A stretch of DNA of 64,000 bases, taken from CAVQLX01 sp963811605. Lineage in GTDB: Bacteria > Desulfobacterota > Binatia > DP-6. Shown in pieces: positions 52,206 to 61,602 of the stretch. The notes beneath the pieces are model-generated. The model was not told the origin of the DNA, did no database searches, and was given only the letters and a program-made list of their open reading frames with translations. The stretch spans positions 1-64,000 of the forward strand of contig CAWESA010000006.1 of NCBI GenBank assembly GCA_963811605.1. Reading direction: 5' to 3'. The translations under genes were made by a program, and so were the position numbers. Positions within the stretch are counted from its first letter, which is position 1. Each line of letters starts with the position of its first letter.

Positions 52206-52651
52206 CCATCCTGCAGGCCAGCCGTTCTGTCGATTGCCTGCTCCCGGACGATAAGTCCGCCTCGAACGCACTAAAGAGCGCCGAACCCTCTTTCATGACG
52301 CTGACCTCTTCGGAGCCGACTTTTGCCCTCCCGGGCGCTTTGAGGCGCGGAGCGACCGCTGGGCACGATGCCGTCATTCAACAAAGTCGTTTCACGCAAA
52401 TCAATTCGATTGGAAAGCAATTGCGTGAGCTCCTTGGAACGGCGGGTGCTTGCTGGCGTTGAGTGGATGGGCCCGCCGAAGTAGGCGATGACGACAGCAC
52501 TCGGCAAATCATTCACGATCAGGTGAAAGCCCGGACCCGGACAAGGCTGAAGACGAGCTGCGGGCTTCGCTGCAGTGAGCGGTCCGGGGAGCGGTGCGGT
52601 GGCGGCCGAGCTTTTCAAAGTGGCCGAACAGCATGAAGCGCGAGGTATGGC
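52206..52651. other. 446-base interval with no recognised gene
   Basis: Short frames exist on both strands but none has a family I recognise or a convincing start. A minus-strand stretch reading VIAYFGGPIHSTPASTRRSKEL (about 52,500-52,430) looks somewhat coding. Decayed genes and frame errors are frequent in this part of the window, so a damaged gene is possible. Confidence 0.4.
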
Positions 52652-54446
52652 ATGGCCAAGACAGTAAGTGACTTTTTCTGGGAGCGGCTTTCCGCGTGGG
52701 GCGTAAAGCGGATCTTCGGGTTCCCCGGCGATGGCATAAACGGCCTTATCGGCGCCCTCGCCCGCGCGAGCGAGCGCTTCGATTTTGTCCAGGTGCGGCA
52801 CGAGGAGATGGCCGCCTTTATGGCCTGCGGTCACGCCAAGTTCACCGGCGAGCTAGGCGTCTGCCTCGCCACCTCGGGGCCAGGCGCCATCCACCTGCTG
52901 AACGGCCTCTACGACGCTCAGATGGACCACCAGCCAGTGCTGGCCATCGTCGGGCAGCAGGCGCTCACCGCATTGGGCGGCAACTATCAGCAGGAGGTCG
53001 ATCTGGTCTCGCTGTTCAAGGATGTCGCCGGCGAGTATGTCCATATGGCGACGGAGCCAGCGCAAGTTCGCCAGCTGATCGATCGCGCGGTGAGGATCGC
53101 CTTGGCGGAACGCACCGTCACCTGCGTCATCATGCCGAACGATTTGCAGGAAATGGACGCGGTCGAAGTCGCCGCCGCGGAAACACGGCGCAATTCTGAC
53201 CGGCATCGGTTACCAGGCGCCGGAAATCCTGCCGGCCCAGAAAGACCTCGAACGCGCCGCCCGGGTGCTCAATGAGGGGACGAAGGTGGCGATCCTCGTC
53301 GGGGCCGGAGCGCTCCACGCTACCGACGAGGTTATCCAAACCGCCGACAAGCTCGGCGCCGGCGTAGCCAAGGCGCTGCTCGGGAAAGCGGCATTGCCCG
53401 ACGATTTGCCGTTCGTGACCGGCTCGATCGGATTGCTCGGCACCCGGCCGAGCTACGAGATGATGATGGAGTGCGACACCTTCTTCATGATCGGGTCGCG
53501 CTTTCCCGTACACCGAATTCCTCCCCGAGGAAGGCCAGGCGCGCGGCGTGCAGATCGACCTCGATCCGCCGCATGGTCAGCATGCGCTATCCGATGGAGG
53601 TCAACCTGATCGGGGACAGCGCAGCAACGTTGCGCAAGCTGCTGCCGCTCCTTGACCACAAGCCGGACCGTTCCTGGCGCGAGACGATCGAGAAGAATGT
53701 CGCGAGCTGGTGGGAGGTGCTGGAGAACCGGGCGATGAACGACGCCAATCCGATCAACCCGCAGCGGGTTTACTGGGAATTGTCACCGCGCTTGCCCGAG
53801 AACTGCATCATCGCCTGCGACACCGGTTCGGGGACTAACTGGTATGCCCGCGACGTCAAGATCCGCCGCGGTATGATGGCTTCGGTGTCCGGCTCGCTGG
53901 CGACGATGGGGCCGCGGCATGCCCTACGCTATCGCCGCGAAATTTGCCTATCCCGACCGGGTCGTTTTGGCCCTTGTCGGCGATGGCGCGCTGCAGATGA
54001 ACGGCATGAACGAGCTGATCACGGTCGCCAAGTACTGGAAGAAGTGGAGCGATCCGCGGCTCGTCATCCTCGCTCTCAACAACCGCGATCTCAATCAGGT
54101 TACCTGGGAGATGCGCGCGCAGGCGGGCGACCCGAAATTCGAGGCATCGCAGGACGTGCCCGACTTCCGCTACTCGCAATATGCCGAGCAGCTCGGGCTG
54201 AAGGGCGTTTTTGTCGATCGGCCAGATCAGCTCGGCGCCGCCTGGGAAGCCGCTTTTGCGGCGGATCGACCATTTGTGCTCGAGGCTTATACCGATCCCG
54301 ACGTGCCGCCATTGCCGCCGCATATCACTTTGAAGCAGGCCAAGGCCTTCGCCTCGACCCTGGTGAAGGGCGATCCCAACGAGTGGCACGTGATCAAGGA
54401 GACTGCCAAGGAGTTGGTTTCCGATCTGCTGCCGAGCCGCAGCTGA
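52652..54446 (+). pseudogene. Thiamine-pyrophosphate enzyme (pyruvate oxidase/acetolactate synthase-like), four frameshifts
   Basis: Pieces in successive frames assemble into one enzyme of about 595 residues: MAKTVSDFFWERLSAWGVKRIFGFPGDGINGL with the TPP-site Glu in RHEEMAAFMACGHAKF (to about 53,187); AILTGIGYQAP...NEGTKVAILVGAGAL (to about 53,507); YTEFLPEEGQARGVQIDLDP (to about 53,568); RYPMEVNLIGDSAAT...ASVSGSLATMG (to about 53,912); then MPYAIAAKFAYPDRVVLALVGDGALQMNGMNELIT, holding the GDGxxQMxxxE(L) thiamine/Mg motif, to the stop. All domains are in the right order, so the gene is complete apart from single-base shifts. It was probably a pyruvate-quinone oxidoreductase-like or acetolactate synthase-like enzyme. 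Confidence 0.75.
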
Positions 54447-54548
54447 TTACGCGGCCCGGCCGTAATGGAAGGAGGCGTAAGTATAGCGCCGTCCCGGCGC
54501 CGCGCCGCCGGGACCATCCCGGCGCAGCCGCTGCAGCGGCGCTCGTCG

Positions 54549-55478
54549 ATGCAGCGGCGAGTCGGCGCTGGGGTGCTGGCGGCCGGCCTTGCAGCGCTGG
54601 GCGCGATCCTGATCTATCGCCTGACCGAGAGGGCGCGCAAGACGGTCCCGGAGACGACCGAGGCCGAGCCCGAGTTCATCGGGGCAGCGCGCCGCCTTAA
54701 CGGCGCCGCCGCGATCCTCTCCTTTAGCGTGCTGACCGACAGCGCCATCGAGCATTACCGCGGCGCCTTTCACAATCCGGCCATGTACACCGCGCCGGCC
54801 GTCGCCGCGGCCTCGCTCGCCAACAGCCTGCAAATGACATTGACCCCGGCGCATTTCGGGGTCGGCTCGAACGGCGTTGTGCGGCCTATCCCTTGTCACC
54901 GGCCTCACCGGCACCGGCTTTCATCTCTACAATGTTGCGAAACGGGATGGCGGGTTTGACCTGTTGAACCTGTTCTACGGCGCGCCGCTCGGCGCCCCGA
55001 TGGCGATCGCTCTGGCTGGGCTGGCCGGCCTTGCCGCCTCGCGCCTCGTCGTCGAAGCCGAGGGGCGGGAAGCCGCGACCCTGCTCGGTCAGCCCGCCGG
55101 GACGCTGCTCGCTCTCGGCGCCGCAGCAGGCCTTGTCGGGACGGTCGGCAGAAGCGGCGCTGCTCCATTTTCGCGGCGCCTTTCACGACCCTTTCATGTT
55201 CCTGCCGGTCACGATACCGCCGGCGACCGCCGTGTTGCTTGCTGCGGCAACGATTTGGCCAGAGCTTTGTCCCTTTGCTCGGCCAATGCTGTGGGCGACT
55301 GCGCTGCTCGGGATCGCCGGGGCGGGATTCCACGCCTATGGCGTGCAGCGCAATATGGGGGGCTTCTACAATTGGAGTCAGAACATGCTGCAACGGGCCG
55401 CCGCTGCCCGCGCCGCCTTCTTTCACTGGCGTGGCTCTGGCTGGCCTTGCTGCGGTCAAGCTGATGGAAGCGGCATGA
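54549..55478 (+). pseudogene. Membrane protein with internal duplication, three frameshifts
   Basis: Four frames in turn give a polytopic membrane protein of about 310 residues, with breaks near 54,877, 55,150 and 55,395. A duplicated motif stands out: AIEHYRGAFHNPAMYTAP in the first half and ALLHFRGAFHDPFMFLPV in the second, each followed by two or three TM helices. It ends ALAGLAAVKLMEAA, and its TGA overlaps the next gene's ATG as ATGA. I do not recognise the family. Its position before the gluconate-dehydrogenase-type subunits suggests a membrane partner of that complex (inference). Confidence 0.55.
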
Positions 55479-56098
55479 GCGAAGTCTTCCGAGACCGGTT
55501 TCCGGCCTACGATGTCCTCGACAAATGGGACACGCCGTCATGGAACGAGCAGACCCGAGCAGTCGTCAACAAACGGTTGCACCAAGTGCCCGACCGCCGG
55601 TTCTTCACTGAGACCGAATGGGCCATCCTGAGCGCGGTGTGCGATCGCCTGATCCCGCAGCCCGATCGGCCGCAATCACCGGTTCCGATCGTGCCGTTCA
55701 TCGACGAGAAACTGTTCAAGAACCAAGGCAATGGTTACCGGTATGACGGGATGCCGCCGATGCGGGACGCGTGGCGGCAGGGCATCAAGGCGATTGACGA
55801 GGAGGCCCGGGCCCGTTGGGGGGGCGGGTTCCGCGAGGTGGCGCACAATCAGCAGGACGCTGTGCTGCGCGCGATCCAACACAACGATACCCGCAGTCCG
55901 GCTTGGCAAGGTTTGCCGCCAAAGCGCTTTTTCTCCAGCGTCTTGTTGCGCGACGTCGTGAGCGTCTACTACGCGCATCCGGCCGCCTGGAGCGAGATCG
56001 GTTTTGGCGGCCCGGCCTCGCCGCGCGGCTATGTGCGGCTCGGCTTCGACCGGCGGGACCCGTGGGAAGCGGAAGAGAGCCATGCCCGACAGCCCTAA
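55475..56098 (+). CDS. Gluconate 2-dehydrogenase subunit 3 family protein
   Basis: An intact 207-residue protein of the gluconate 2-dehydrogenase subunit 3 family, the small partner of membrane-bound GMC-type sugar-acid dehydrogenases. Visible: RRFFTETEWAILSAVCDRLIPQPD (about residues 47-70), then VPIVPFIDEKLF, and a C-terminal region GLPPKRFFSSVLLRDVVSVYYAHPAAWSEIGFGGP typical of the family. It lacks an obvious twin-arginine signal, which some members have. The ATG overlaps the previous stop, and the end overlaps the GMC gene by 17 bases. It is one of the few unbroken genes of this cluster. Confidence 0.82.
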   Translation: MSEVFRDRFPAYDVLDKWDTPSWNEQTRAVVNKRLHQVPDRRFFTETEWAILSAVCDRLIPQPDRPQSPVPIVPFIDEKLFKNQGNGYRYDGMPPMRDAWRQGIKAIDEEARARWGGGFREVAHNQQDAVLRAIQHNDTRSPAWQGLPPKRFFSSVLLRDVVSVYYAHPAAWSEIGFGGPASPRGYVRLGFDRRDPWEAEESHARQP

Positions 56099-57726
56099 CG
56101 AGAACCCCCGGGCAAAGGACGGGCGCGCGCCGGACGTATTTCGTCGCGGCGGCTGGGTTCCGATGCGCTGTTATCGCGACGAGCACGAGGTTGATTTTGC
56201 GATCGTCGGCACTGGAGCGGGGGGCGGTACGCTCGCCTGCATTCTCGCAGAAGCTGGCTTCTCGGTGGTAGCGCTCGATGTCGGCACCTTCTGGCGACCA
56301 CTCGAGGATTTCGCTTCAGACGAGTACGAGCAGGAAAAGCTCTATTGGCTCGGCGAGCGCATCACCGGCGGTGACGATCCGATCGAGCTCGGCAGCAACA
56401 ATAGCGGCCAGAGCGTTGGCGGCAGCACCGTCCATTTCCAGATGGTGTCATTGCGCCTGGGTCCGCGCCGCTTCAAGGCCCGCTCGCAGCTCGGTTACGC
56501 CGTCGACTGGCCGATCTCGCCCGAGGAGATGTGGCACTACTACGATTTGACCGAAGATGCGTTGAAGATCTCCGGTCCAGTGAATTACCCTTGGGGCCCG
56601 CCGCGTCGTCGCTATCCGTATCGTCAGCATGAGGTCAACGCGGCGGGACTCGTCCTGGCACGCGGCTGCGAAGCCCTCGGGATCAAATGGGCAGCGACCC
56701 CGCTCGCGACGATTTCGGCTCCGCGCGGCAAGTCTCACCCCTGCGTTTACCGTGGGTTCTGCAAGACCGGCTGTTCAACCAATGCCAAACAGAGCGCGCT
56801 CGTCACTTGGATCCCGCGCGCCATTCATGCTGGTGCCGAGATCCGCGATCTGGCAATGGTCGGCCGGATCGGGGTCGGGCGCGACGGGAAGGTCACCGGT
56901 CTGGACTACCACCGCGAAGGCCAGTGGCGCCGGCAGCAGGCCAAAAACGTCGTCGTCGCCGGCTACGCAATCGAAACGCCGCGCCTGCTGCTGAACTCCG
57001 CCTGCCCGGAATTTCCCGACGGGCTCGCCAACAGCAGCGGCATGGTCGGAAAATTCCTGATGACGCAGTCGAACCACGCTGCCTACGGCACCTTCGAGGA
57101 GGAGATCCGCTGGTACAAGGGCCCCCCGTCATTGGCGATCACCGAGCACTGGAACTACACGGATACCGGTAAGGATTTCCCTGGCGGATACGCTTACATG
57201 AGCCAGGGGCCTTTGCCGATCGATTGGGCGCATACGGTAACGGGCCAGCGCGGCCTCTGGGGCATCGCAGCTGCGCAACGAGATGGCGAAGTACAATCAC
57301 CAGGCCGGACTGAAGATTGTCGGCGAGGTGCTGCCTCAGGAGCGTAATCGTGTCGAACTGGCGGACGAAACCGACGAATACGGTCTGCGCATTCCGCGCG
57401 TCGTCTTTTCCTATGCCGAGGAAGACAGGAAGCTCTACGAACACGCACTGCGGTTCATGAGCCGACGCACTGGAGGCCGCCGGCGGAAAGATATCTGGCG
57501 CACCGAGGACACGTGTCACCTGCTCGGCACCTGCCGGATGGGCAGCAATCCCAAGGACAGCGTCACCAATGCCGACGGGCGTTGCTGGGATATACCCAAT
57601 CTTTGGGTCTGCGACGGTTCGCTGTTTCCGACGAGCGGCGGGGTGAACCCATCGCTGACGATCCAGGCGCTCGCTTGGCGGATCGGCGACCGCATTCGCG
57701 AGCTCGCGCGCCGCGGCGAGTTGTGA
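56082..57726 (+). pseudogene. GMC oxidoreductase (gluconate dehydrogenase large subunit-like), one frameshift
   Basis: A FAD-dependent GMC-family subunit of about 548 residues. The FAD-binding GxGxxG appears as AIVGTGAGGGTLACILAEAG. Further blocks are SVGGSTVHFQMVSLRL, a Cys-rich CVYRGFCKTGCSTNAK typical of gluconate/sorbitol dehydrogenase large subunits, and SGMVGKFLMTQSNH. The frame breaks near 57,265, where GLWG is followed in the next frame by LRNEMAKYNHQAGLKIVGE. It then continues through TCHLLGTCRMG, the GMC active-site His region, and NPSLTIQALAWRIGDRI to the stop. With subunit 3 it would oxidise a sugar or sugar acid in the periplasm. Confidence 0.82.
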
Positions 57727-57861
57727 GGGCGACTGAGATGGACCAGATCGAGCACTTGCCGCGAAGAACGGCCGCGCGACCGCGCGCTAAGCGCCGGATC
57801 CCGGAAGGACAACTGGGACAAGGCCGGTTGGCGCGGAGGGGCCGCGCTCGCGGCGTTCGGA

Positions 57862-59196
57862 TTGGCTGCCGGCGCTGCTGGCGCTTGCCAACCGGCGCGC
57901 GATGCGCGCCGGGGCGGGCGGGTGGCGCCAGCCTTCGCCCCTGCCGAAAGGACCCTCGCATGGAGCTCGCCTGCCGTCCTCGGCAGGAGTCCGCAGCGCC
58001 GGTTCTACGCCGGCAGCAATCTCGACCGGGCGGTCACGATCGAGGATTTGCGCGCCATGGCGCATCGCCGCCTGCCGGGCTTCGTGCTCGAATATCTCGA
58101 AGCCGGCGGCGAGGACGAGGCGACGCTGTCGCGCAATATCGCCGCCCTTGCGGAGTGGCGTTTTCTCCACCGCTCATTGGTCGACGTCTCGCGGCGCGAC
58201 GTCTCTACGGGGTTGTTCGGGCGCAAAATGGCGATCCCGGTAATCGTCGCGCCCACCGGCCTCAACGGGCTCTTCTGGCCCCATGCCGATTTGAGGCTGG
58301 CCGAGGCGGCTGCCGCGGCCGGCGTTCCATTCGCCCAGAGCACGATGTCGAACGATGGCATGTCCAGGGTCGCCCGCGTGCCAGGGCTGCGCTATTGGTG
58401 GCAGCTCTATGTCTTCGGCCCGCCCGAAGTGCGCGAGACGCTGATCGAGCGGGCGCGGAATGCCGGCTGTGAGGCACTGATCGTCACTGTCGATGCGCAG
58501 ATTTACGGCAACCGCGAGTGGCACAAGCGCACCACCTCGGACCCGAAATCACTGACCTGGAGTTCTAAACTCGATGCGCTGATGCACCCGCGCTGGCTGT
58601 CGGCCGGGATATTGACCCACGGCATGCCGCGCTTCGAAAATGTCATCCAGTTCGTGCCAAAGGGCAGGCGCGGGTTTTTTGACAGCGCGCACTGGATCCG
58701 CTCGCAGATGGATCGGGCGTTGTCGTGGGATACATTGGCACGAATCCGTGATCGTTGGGATCGCAAGTTGATCATCAAGGGCCTGCTGAGCGTCGACGAC
58801 GTTGTGCGCGCTGCCGAGATCGGCGCCGACGCCGTCGTGATCTCGAACCATGGCGGGCGGCAGCTCGATTGGGCAGTGGCGCCGCTCGACCTTCTTCCGT
58901 CGGCGCGTCAGGCGGTTGGTGACCGGATTACGATCCTGGTCGACGGCGGTATGCGTCGCGGTACCGACGTGATCAAGGCAGTGGCGCTGGGCGCCGATGC
59001 GGTGCTGGCCGGGCGCGCTGTGCTGTACGGCGTTGCTGCCGCCGGTAAAGAAGGCGCGCAGCGGGCGCTCGGAATACTGCAAGAAGAAATCGTCCGAGAC
59101 CTCGGCCTTTTGGGCGTCCCCTCGATGGCCGAACTCAGCCCGCGTTTGCTGGTTCGTTCCGGCTCGAGCAAGCTCGAATTCCGGGGCGTCGCGTGA
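57862..59196 (+). CDS. lldD: FMN-dependent 2-hydroxyacid dehydrogenase (L-lactate dehydrogenase/glycolate oxidase family)
   Basis: The recognisable enzyme begins near RRFYAGSNLDRAVTIEDLRAMAHRRLP (about 58,000) and runs to the stop, about 395 residues, the usual length. FMN and substrate motifs: PVIVAPTGLNGLFWP, WWQLYV, ALIVTVDAQIYGNRE, LIIKGLLSVDDV, the catalytic His in SNHGGRQLDW (residue 330 of this frame), and VDGGMRRGTDVIKAVALGADAVLAGRA. About 50 upstream residues look like a different, frameshifted coding stretch, so the real start is uncertain. It probably feeds electrons from lactate or another 2-hydroxyacid to quinone. Confidence 0.85.
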   Translation: MAAGAAGACQPARDARRGGRVAPAFAPAERTLAWSSPAVLGRSPQRRFYAGSNLDRAVTIEDLRAMAHRRLPGFVLEYLEAGGEDEATLSRNIAALAEWRFLHRSLVDVSRRDVSTGLFGRKMAIPVIVAPTGLNGLFWPHADLRLAEAAAAAGVPFAQSTMSNDGMSRVARVPGLRYWWQLYVFGPPEVRETLIERARNAGCEALIVTVDAQIYGNREWHKRTTSDPKSLTWSSKLDALMHPRWLSAGILTHGMPRFENVIQFVPKGRRGFFDSAHWIRSQMDRALSWDTLARIRDRWDRKLIIKGLLSVDDVVRAAEIGADAVVISNHGGRQLDWAVAPLDLLPSARQAVGDRITILVDGGMRRGTDVIKAVALGADAVLAGRAVLYGVAAAGKEGAQRALGILQEEIVRDLGLLGVPSMAELSPRLLVRSGSSKLEFRGVA

Positions 59197-59233
59197 GAGT
59201 TGGCGGATGGCGCCGGGAGAAAATGGACCAGGC

Positions 59234-59536
59234 ATGAGGGACGTGAACCGGTTCCGGCCGATGCCGTCGCACCTCATCACCCACGAAGGCCCCGCCTTTG
59301 TGATCACCGATCTCGACGGTTTTATCGGCAGGGGGATTGAAGGCTTCTATTATCAGCAGACCCGGTTCTTGTCGAAGATGCGCTTCGCCGTCGACGGCGC
59401 GGCACCGTTGGGCGTATCGGCCAACTCGGTCGACAGCTATTCGTCGATTGCTTATTACCTCGCGGCCTCGCCCGTAGGCCGGCGGGCTGGTCCCGTGCCC
59501 GACAAAGGTGAGAAGGGTGGGGGCGAAATGGGGTGA
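59234..59536 (+). pseudogene. Start of a glycogen-debranching (amylo-1,6-glucosidase-like) enzyme, cut after about 80 residues
   Basis: The ATG gives MRDVNRFRPMPSHLITHEGP and AFVITDLDGFIGRGIEGFYYQQTRFLSKMRF...SSIAYYLAASPVG, the N-terminal domain of amylo-alpha-1,6-glucosidase-type debranching enzymes. Recognisable sequence stops near 59,490, and after about 20 unrelated residues the frame ends. Pieces of the same N-terminal domain reappear on the opposite strand at 59.65-59.78 kb, so this gene is broken by rearrangement or misassembly. Confidence 0.65.
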
Positions 59537-59647
59537 GCGCCGACAAGACGCGCCGATCCCGATCGCCGACATCGCCTATCACAACCTCCATGCAATCTTA
59601 CCCCGTGACTGACGTGTATTAGGCTGTCGATCCGTACACCAGGTGAA

Positions 59648-59869
59648 GATCGTGGTGCATACCACCGCCGACAAAACGGTTGATCTGCACCTCGATACCG
59701 TGGCGGACCTTGGTCGGCTTCGCTGAGGTTCCCAGGACAGCACGATTTCCGCCGGTGCGAGGGCATGATTGGTCACATGGTTGTTGTCGCCCTGGAAACG
59801 GCCGTTGCCGCTCAAGAGACGCTTGTCCTCGAAACGCCGCACCGGCTGCCCAATTCCGAACTCGCCCAT
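59648..59869 (-). pseudogene. Mosaic: molybdenum hydroxylase start plus out-of-order debranching-enzyme pieces
   Basis: Read on the minus strand from 59,869, the sequence starts MGEFGIGQPVRRFEDKRLLSGNGRF. This is the N-terminus of the large molybdopterin subunit of xanthine/CO-dehydrogenase-type enzymes. It then switches without a break to HVTNHALAPAEIVLSWE, and after a frame change to KVRHGIEVQINRFVGGG and MHHDLHLV. The last two are debranching-enzyme segments, but in the natural protein the GIEVQINRF piece precedes the NHALAPAE piece. Three unrelated or reordered fragments within about 220 bases cannot be one gene. Confidence 0.6.
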
Positions 59870-60247
59870 TACTTGACCCGCTCTCCATGGTGGCAGGGAA
59901 ACCCGTGCTCCAGTGAGCTCCTACAATTGCGCGACATCGGCACGGGCGCAATCCTCGACCTGTTGAGTGGTCCCCCCGTTGACGCCGCAGGCGCCCTCGA
60001 GGACGCCGTTACGAATGATCGGCACCACTCCCTCCCACGAGGGGGTCCCCTGGTCGGCGCGCTCCGCCACTTCGCCGCTCGCGCGCGCCAAATGCAGCCG
60101 AGACGACGCCCTTCCCTGGCTGGCATGACGGCTTGTTCGACCTTTCCGCCCTTCCCCGCTCGGGAGGGACCGGGGGTTCGAATCCGCCTTCCTGCAGAGA
60201 GCCTGCGAACCAAGGGTTCCTCAGCTGCAGAGTCCATCCGTGGGCCG

Positions 60248-60467
60248 GCAGAGGAAGCATATCGCGTCCGGTGGAAGTTGCCAGCGGATCACCCAATCAC
60301 CGCGCCGGCCTACTCGGAACGGCGTTCGACGCTGGCAAAGCGGATCGGTCCCGGTCGCAGACCCAAGAAGCCGTCGCGTCGACGCCCACACCGGAAGTGG
60401 TCGCTCCGCCCCGAAGCGGCGTGGCCGCAAACCGCGATCGGCAGCCGCGGATCCCCAGGGGACTTGA
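60248..60467 (+). pseudogene. C-terminal fragment of a MucR/Ros-family regulator
   Basis: In one frame EEAYRVRWKLPADHPITAPAYSERR then STLAKRIGPGRRPKK matches the C-terminal half of MucR/Ros zinc-finger regulators of alphaproteobacteria (YRxKWxLPxDYPMxAPxYxxxRSxLAK). The typical basic tail KRRGRKPRSAA appears in another frame about 40 bases later. The zinc-finger part upstream is absent. It supports an alphaproteobacterial origin for this piece of the window and adds to its fragment density. Confidence 0.65.
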
Positions 60468-60642
60468 CGGCGCTCGACACCGATCCCAGATGAAAATTGT
60501 CGTCAACCAAGCAGGAGGATGGTTGATAGCATGATGCCACCGAAGAATTCCGAGTTGCCGACCACTTGGCATCGGCAACTGAGCGCATAGTCCAAGATTT
60601 CGCTCGGCAAATATTTCTGAGCGCGAAGCGCAGCTTCATAGG

Positions 60643-60690
60643 GACCCCCGCCTGACAACCCGGGCTGATGCTCCGTGTTGCGCGGGGGTC
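60643..60690. terminator. Hairpin, 9-base perfect stem followed by TTT
   Basis: GACCCCCGC (60,643-60,651) pairs exactly with GCGGGGGTC (60,682-60,690) across a 30-base loop, followed by TTTC. It sits 45 bases before the small proline-rich gene, so it could be a terminator of upstream transcription or a leader structure of that gene. The loop is long for a simple terminator. Confidence 0.4.
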
Positions 60691-60735
60691 TTTCGTTATC
60701 GAAGGTCTCATTGGACGGATACACGGAGTTGAGCA

Positions 60736-60891
60736 ATGGGAGGTCAGCCCGGAAAGCCAAAGCCGCCAGGCAACCCGCCGGTACGACAGGAACCGCAGCG
60801 GCCTCAGCCGATTGAGGAGCCGCCGCGGCCGCTTCCGGTACCGCCGGTGGAACGGCCGCCCTTTCCAATCCAGGCGTCTAATTTGACCTGA
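60736..60891 (+). CDS. 51-residue proline-rich small protein
   Basis: MGGQPGKPKPPGNPPVRQEP followed by PQRPQPIEEPPRPLPVPPVE and a short tail PFPIQASNLT. About a third of the residues are proline, with PxP and PPxxP runs, so it is probably extended and unstructured. A GGAG lies about 8 bases before the ATG. I recall similar short Pro-rich proteins in rhizobial-type genomes, of unknown role. The opposite strand also has an open frame, but the plus-strand one has the ribosome site and a natural composition. Confidence 0.55.
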   Translation: MGGQPGKPKPPGNPPVRQEPQRPQPIEEPPRPLPVPPVERPPFPIQASNLT

Positions 60892-60933
60892 TGAAAATGC
60901 AGAGAATGCCGCAACGGGTCTGGGAGAATGCGA

Positions 60934-61134
60934 ATGGCCACCACATCGCCAAGGCGTATCCACAGACGGTACACACGCGAGAAGGCGACAATCGACCACC
61001 TGGTCAAAGAATGCTACGAAGCAAAGGTCCCGGAACGGCGCGTTCACAGCTCTAGAACCGAGAGCGGCCAATCGGTCGAAGAACAGGTTCGCAAGGAGTG
61101 GAGCCCGAGTAAGGGTGGACTGCCAGTCTTCTGA
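60934..61134 (+). CDS. Small basic hypothetical protein (about 66 aa)
   Basis: MATTSPRRIHRRYTREKATI then DHLVKECYEAKVPERRVHSS and an end VRKEWSPSKGGLPVF. The closing W(S/D)PxxGGLPxF pattern is one I recall from short rhizobial hypothetical proteins, which makes it more credible than a random frame. A Met two codons upstream is an alternative start. A strong hairpin terminator follows 170 bases downstream. Function unknown. Confidence 0.45.
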   Translation: MATTSPRRIHRRYTREKATIDHLVKECYEAKVPERRVHSSRTESGQSVEEQVRKEWSPSKGGLPVF

Positions 61135-61306
61135 ACGCGCTTTGCTCATCAGCGCGGACCTTCAGAGCATACGGCAGGCAGGCTCTTTGCGCTTGCTTCC
61201 GTCGAGATCGATCCTGATGGCAGCAGGCCGATAGCTCGCGGATCATAGTGATACCGGATAATTACGTAGAGGATCGATGAGGTTTGACGCCCCGGTCGTT
61301 GTAAAC

Positions 61307-61340
61307 GACAGCAAGGGGGGCGGGAGCCCCCCTTGCTGTC
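61307..61340. terminator. Strong hairpin with 14-base perfect stem
   Basis: GACAGCAAGGGGGG (61,307-61,320) pairs with CCCCCCTTGCTGTC (61,327-61,340) over a 6-base loop. A CTTTTT tract follows 10 bases further on. The strength and placement between small genes fit an intrinsic terminator for the upstream small genes. The offset of the T-run from the stem is slightly large, so a protective or attenuator hairpin is possible. Confidence 0.6.
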
Positions 61341-61454
61341 CGGGAGATCCCCTTTTTGCCAGGCAACACATGCAGGCGGGGCCGTTTTGTCGGGTTGTCT
61401 GCATAGAATAATGAAGACCTTGCGCACCCACCTGGCCGAACGAGGAGGAACGGA

Positions 61455-61586
61455 ATGGCCCGCCGCAGCCCGCCCCGCAAAGTCAAGTTTTTCGAACCGG
61501 TGCCGCCGCGCTTCGAGCGTAACACCATCATCGAATCGAGGTTCGAGGTCATCGGGTCCAATCCCGGTCAGCTGGATCGATCGTGA
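61455..61586 (+). CDS. 43-residue basic small protein upstream of OsmC
   Basis: MARRSPPRKVKFFEPVPPRF then ERNTIIESRFEVIGSNPGQL and DRS. The ATG is preceded by CGAGGAGGAACGG, a near-perfect ribosome-binding site, and the frame ends 16 bases before the OsmC start. These two facts are the main support; no family is recognised. It may be a real small protein or a translated leader of osmC. Confidence 0.55.
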   Translation: MARRSPPRKVKFFEPVPPRFERNTIIESRFEVIGSNPGQLDRS

Positions 61587-61602
61587 AACCGCGGAGGCCG
61601 CC

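Noticed and set aside
60145..60185. T-arm-like GGGTTCGAATCC sequence suggesting a tRNA
   Set aside because: The putative T stem has a mismatch and no acceptor, D or anticodon arm can be built around it; possibly a remnant near a lost tRNA gene.
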